DNA of 9,249 nucleotides. It comes from Lysobacterales bacterium (GTDB lineage: Bacteria > Pseudomonadota > Gammaproteobacteria > Xanthomonadales > S139-57). Positions 7,222 through 9,249 of this stretch are shown piece after piece. Within the stretch, counting starts at the first letter, position 1; every line of letters starts with the position of its first letter. Position numbers and translations under genes: made by a program. The stretch spans positions 1 through 9,249 of the forward strand of contig JALWTZ010000026.1 in the NCBI GenBank assembly GCA_026993285.1, written 5' to 3'. The notes under the pieces are model-generated. The model made no database searches and had not been told where the DNA came from. It worked only from the letters and a program-made list of their open reading frames with translations.

Positions 7222-8075
7222 CGCCAGCGCCGGTCCATGCTGTCGCTGAAAACCTCATCGGCGGTCTCATTCAAGGTAACAGCCAGGGCTTTCAGATCCG
7301 TGTTGTAACCCTGGCCTTCCGTCTTCATTTCCGGCATGGAATCCACTTTGCGCCAGCGGTTTTTTCCCCAGCGGTCATAGCCGAGGATATCCTGGTCGGT
7401 AAAGGGGATACCGGCGATCTCTCCACTGGTGTCGAAGCTGAGCAGCAGTTCGCCCGTTTCCGGCACATACTCAAAGGCGTCGATACGCAGATGCGGGGGA
7501 ATGGGGTAGCCTTTGGCCGTGGAATACGGGTAATTAGCATCGACCAGTGTTGTAGGGGTAAAAAACAACAAATCCAGGCTGGCGGTTGATGCCATAAAAA
7601 TCTCATTGCCCATAACATAATTCCAGGATGAGTGCGGAAAGTCTATATCGAAAGAGACCAGCAAGGTATCATCACTCAGGGTGCTGATACCATCCACTGC
7701 CACACCTTCCGGAATGCCTGCTGCACTACCATCGAAAAAAATCCGGATACCACCGAGACCATCAATGGTAATGTCACGGGTTTCTGTTACTTCTCCTGCA
7801 ATATCGTACGAGTACAATACCCCAAACAAATCTGGAACATCAGTGATTCCTGTTAAATTAACACCAGGTATTGACAGGGGAGAAGTGTCATATTGAAATG
7901 TTGGTACAAACTGTATTATGGAAACATCCTCATCAGGAAACACTTCGCTGTAATAAGAGAAATCCACATCCGGCGCAAAATACAGATTACTCCATTCGGG
8001 AGGAACAGAACCAGCCTGCCCTGATCCTGCCCAAAGCAACAGCCCGGCTGTGGCCAGTCGTTTTGCTAGGTTCAT
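7215..8075 (-). CDS. Exported protein of unknown function, second gene of the beta-helix 2 operon
   Basis: 286 residues from an ATG at 8075-8073. A longer reading to 8126 would need a TTG start and would run into the upstream gene; the shorter start has GAGGA overlapping the upstream TGA, 8 bases away, and gives a clean signal peptide MNLAKRLATAGLLLWAGSGQ with cleavage near GQA|GS. The mature part is acidic and rich in aromatic and beta-type residues. It holds two similar segments, STLSDDTLLVSFDIDF (131-146) and VPETGELLLSFDTSGEIAG (204-222), sharing the pattern G/D-x-LL-x-SFD. Such segments occur in secreted beta-sandwich or propeller-like proteins, but I do not recognise the family. It ends DEVFSDSMDRRWRY, which resembles the short acidic F-x-D ends of some secreted gammaproteobacterial proteins (weak). 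It is 11 bases downstream of beta-helix gene 2, so the two are almost certainly co-transcribed. Confidence 0.8.
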   Translation of the reverse strand: MNLAKRLATAGLLLWAGSGQAGSVPPEWSNLYFAPDVDFSYYSEVFPDEDVSIIQFVPTFQYDTSPLSIPGVNLTGITDVPDLFGVLYSYDIAGEVTETRDITIDGLGGIRIFFDGSAAGIPEGVAVDGISTLSDDTLLVSFDIDFPHSSWNYVMGNEIFMASTASLDLLFFTPTTLVDANYPYSTAKGYPIPPHLRIDAFEYVPETGELLLSFDTSGEIAGIPFTDQDILGYDRWGKNRWRKVDSMPEMKTEGQGYNTDLKALAVTLNETADEVFSDSMDRRWRY

Positions 8076-8089
8076 GGCTGCGTTCCTCA
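8076..8089 (-). promoter_or_regulatory. Shine-Dalgarno overlapping the stop of beta-helix gene 2
   Basis: On the minus strand the sequence TGAGGAACGCAGCC directly precedes the ATG at 8075. The TGA is the stop of the upstream gene and the GAGGA is the ribosome binding site, so translation of the two genes is probably coupled. This also decides the start of the downstream gene over the TTG at 8126. Confidence 0.7.
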
Positions 8090-8809
8090 GGGGCAGATTG
8101 TCAGGCTGTTTGTGTTGGCTCCACAATAGTTTCCATAAACACTAAGGGCATTATATACGTTTCCGGTATTCGTCGTGCCACCACCATCATTACCATAGAT
8201 CAAGGAGTCGCTGTAAACGGATTTTATTCCAGCCGAATAAAGCCCATAGTCCTGGTTATCATGAATATGTGCGTTTTTTATAACTGAGCTTATCGCAGTT
8301 ATTCCAGCACTGCCATTATTGTAAACAATGACATCTTCTATGGTGCAAGATATACAAGAAATTCCTGTATTTCCATTGCTGTATACCTGTAAGTTTTTAA
8401 TTTGTGAGCTGCCAGTATTAATACCAACTCCGCCCACACCCATTACCGCGCCGTTATGGATTGCGGTGCCATCAGCCTGTGAATTGATTCCCATGCCGGA
8501 ACCGGTGCTGTCACAGCTCGTACTTGTACAAGTGACAGGGCCCTGGATGGAAAAGCCATTCAGGTCGATTTCTACATGCTTGACGCCGCTGCTAACTTCG
8601 ATGGCCGTGGTATCTGCATTGCCAACAACCAGATCACTGGTCAACACATAGCTGCCCGACTGGCTGATGGTGATGGGAAAGCCGGCGGTATCGCCGCTGG
8701 CACAGCCAAAGTTCTCGGCGCAGACCTGGCTGATTTCGATCCGCCCCTCGGCGGCGTGGGCGGAGGAAAAGGCCAGAACAGACAACAAAGCAATCGCGGT
8801 TTTTTTCAT
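8087..8809 (-). CDS. Secreted right-handed beta-helix protein (copy 2)
   Basis: 240 residues from an ATG at 8809-8807, chosen over an in-frame GTG at 8839 because AGGAG lies 7 bases upstream of the ATG and a classic signal peptide follows (MKKTAIALLSVLAFSSAHA, cleavage before AEGR). The first 42 residues from AAEGR match copy 1 at 31 positions, including the paired cysteines (C30, C36). EIDLNGFSIQGP (80-91) follows. From about 137, three nearly exact 20-residue coils are visible, at 137-156, 157-176 and 177-195, with turns SNGNTGI, NNGSAGI and DNQDYGL; they match a parallel beta-helix. Extra cysteines occur at C152 and C155. The C-terminus NYCG...TICP parallels the end of copy 1. No active-site residues are recognised; the role is unknown and could be polysaccharide binding or cell-surface attachment. 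The 3' half is AT-rich compared with the 5' half. Confidence 0.87.
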   Translation of the reverse strand: MKKTAIALLSVLAFSSAHAAEGRIEISQVCAENFGCASGDTAGFPITISQSGSYVLTSDLVVGNADTTAIEVSSGVKHVEIDLNGFSIQGPVTCTSTSCDSTGSGMGINSQADGTAIHNGAVMGVGGVGINTGSSQIKNLQVYSNGNTGISCISCTIEDVIVYNNGSAGITAISSVIKNAHIHDNQDYGLYSAGIKSVYSDSLIYGNDGGGTTNTGNVYNALSVYGNYCGANTNSLTICP

Positions 8810-8831
8810 CTCGTTTCTCCTTGACGTGGGT

Positions 8832-8874
8832 GGGTTCACCTCTACATACGGAAACGGAGGAAAAAATGCGTCAA
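8832..8874 (-). promoter_or_regulatory. Candidate promoter and leader start for the beta-helix 2 operon
   Basis: On the minus strand TTGACGCAT (8874-8866), a 14-base gap, CCGTATGTAG (8851-8842) and AGGTGAACCC (8841-8832) line up with the element in front of copy 1. The leader from AGGTGAACCC to the ATG is 42 bases against 40 for copy 1, and both end with GGAGAAAC before a short spacer. TTGACG would also serve as a sigma-70 -35 box, but no good TATAAT follows at 17 bases. The alternative is an ECF-type promoter with boxes GACRC and CCG. Confidence 0.5.
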
Positions 8875-8970
8875 CTTTTTTTCATCAATGTGCTGTTCTG
8901 GCCTGGGTTGTGGATGAAATTGTTGTTTATTCAATGGCTTGGCCATGCTACTAACCGCTTGGCCCGACCA

Positions 8971-9249
8971 TCAGACTTCCAGCCGGTAGACCCGGCCATT
9001 GCGCTCCACCTCCAGTAGCAGCGCATCCGGCTGCTCTTGCAGCAGGCGCTGGAACTGATCCAGGTCGCGCAAGGCTTCGCGGTTGATGCGCAGAATCCGG
9101 TCGCCTGGGCGCAGTCCCGCCCGGTAAAGGCGGCTGCCGCGCACCATCTTGTCGATGACCACCCCTTCGGCCAGGCGGTCGCCTTCCATTTCGGCGCGGC
9201 TGATAAACAGCACACCAGCCAGGCGGCGGTCCAGGTCGGCGCCATCCAG
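8971..9249 (-). CDS. DegQ/HtrA-like serine protease, C-terminal PDZ domain only (partial)
   Basis: The frame is open from the right edge to a TGA at 8973-8971, giving 92 residues that begin LDGADLDRRLAGVLF. It shows a PDZ domain: GVVIDKMVRGSRLYRAGLRP, then GDRILRINREAL, and a final strand LLLEVERNGRVYRLEV. This arrangement, with A-G-L-x-x-G-D and a C-terminal V-Y-x-L strand, fits the last PDZ domain of Do-family periplasmic proteases (DegP/DegQ/DegS group), though other PDZ proteins cannot be excluded without the catalytic domain, which lies beyond the window. An internal GTG at 9213 is not the start. In the cell such proteins degrade or refold misfolded envelope proteins. The gap to the beta-helix 2 gene is 161 bases and contains its own promoter candidate, so it is probably a separate transcription unit. 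Confidence 0.75.
   Translation of the reverse strand: MDGADLDRRLAGVLFISRAEMEGDRLAEGVVIDKMVRGSRLYRAGLRPGDRILRINREALRDLDQFQRLLQEQPDALLLEVERNGRVYRLEV

Noticed and set aside
8076..8126. TTG start extending the exported protein by 17 residues
   Set aside because: The extension overlaps the beta-helix 2 coding end and destroys the N-terminal signal peptide; the ATG at 8075 has a strong Shine-Dalgarno.
8810..8839. GTG start extending beta-helix 2 by 10 residues
   Set aside because: It lies within the shared leader, lacks a ribosome binding site and would precede the signal peptide with a polar stretch; AGGAG supports the ATG at 8809.
8934..8946. Small hairpin ATGGC/GCCAT after the PDZ gene as a terminator
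   Set aside because: The stem is only five pairs and no T-run follows on the minus strand.

Overview
The window looks like a bacterial chromosome segment, most likely from a Gammaproteobacterium (low confidence). The reasons are a Do/HtrA-type protease end, a sigma factor of the kinase-linked ECF family, and short secreted beta-helix proteins that start with typical Sec signal peptides. Base composition is uneven. The kinase genes are GC-rich (67% in the 60 bases from 4981), while the 3' halves of the beta-helix genes are AT-rich (40% and 37% GC in the 60-base lines from 8101 and 8281).

Layout, left to right. (1) 1-730, minus strand: an exported beta-helix protein, complete except that its stop codon apparently straddles the window edge. 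(2) 731-983: divergent intergenic region with a promoter for the beta-helix gene. (3) 984-3701, plus: a transmembrane Hanks-type Ser/Thr kinase with a C-terminal TPR domain. (4) 3702-3893: intergenic region with two perfect inverted repeats and a weak promoter candidate. (5) 3894-4487, plus: an ECF sigma factor of the TIGR02999/Sigma70_ECF type. (6) 4477-7221, plus: a second kinase-TPR protein, paralogous to the first, overlapping the sigma gene by 11 nt. (7) 7215-8075, minus: an exported protein of unknown function, converging on kinase 2 with a 7-nt overlap. (8) 8087-8809, minus: a second beta-helix protein, paralogous to the first and forming an operon with the unknown protein. (9) 8810-8970: intergenic region with a promoter that matches the one for the first beta-helix gene. 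(10) 8971-9249, minus: the C-terminal PDZ domain of a DegQ/HtrA-like protein, cut by the window edge.

The likely system is a phosphorylation-controlled transcription circuit. Two membrane kinases, each with a cytoplasmic catalytic domain and a probably periplasmic TPR sensor, flank one ECF sigma factor that has no anti-sigma factor nearby. The sigma factor lacks the usual acidic patch in region 2.2 and carries threonines there instead. That is the arrangement known from the EcfP/PknT pair of Vibrio parahaemolyticus, where kinase phosphorylation switches the sigma factor on. The two secreted beta-helix genes share a promoter-like element and leader, which makes them the best local candidates for the output of this circuit. 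The link from kinases to sigma factor rests on family knowledge. The link from sigma factor to beta-helix genes is inference.
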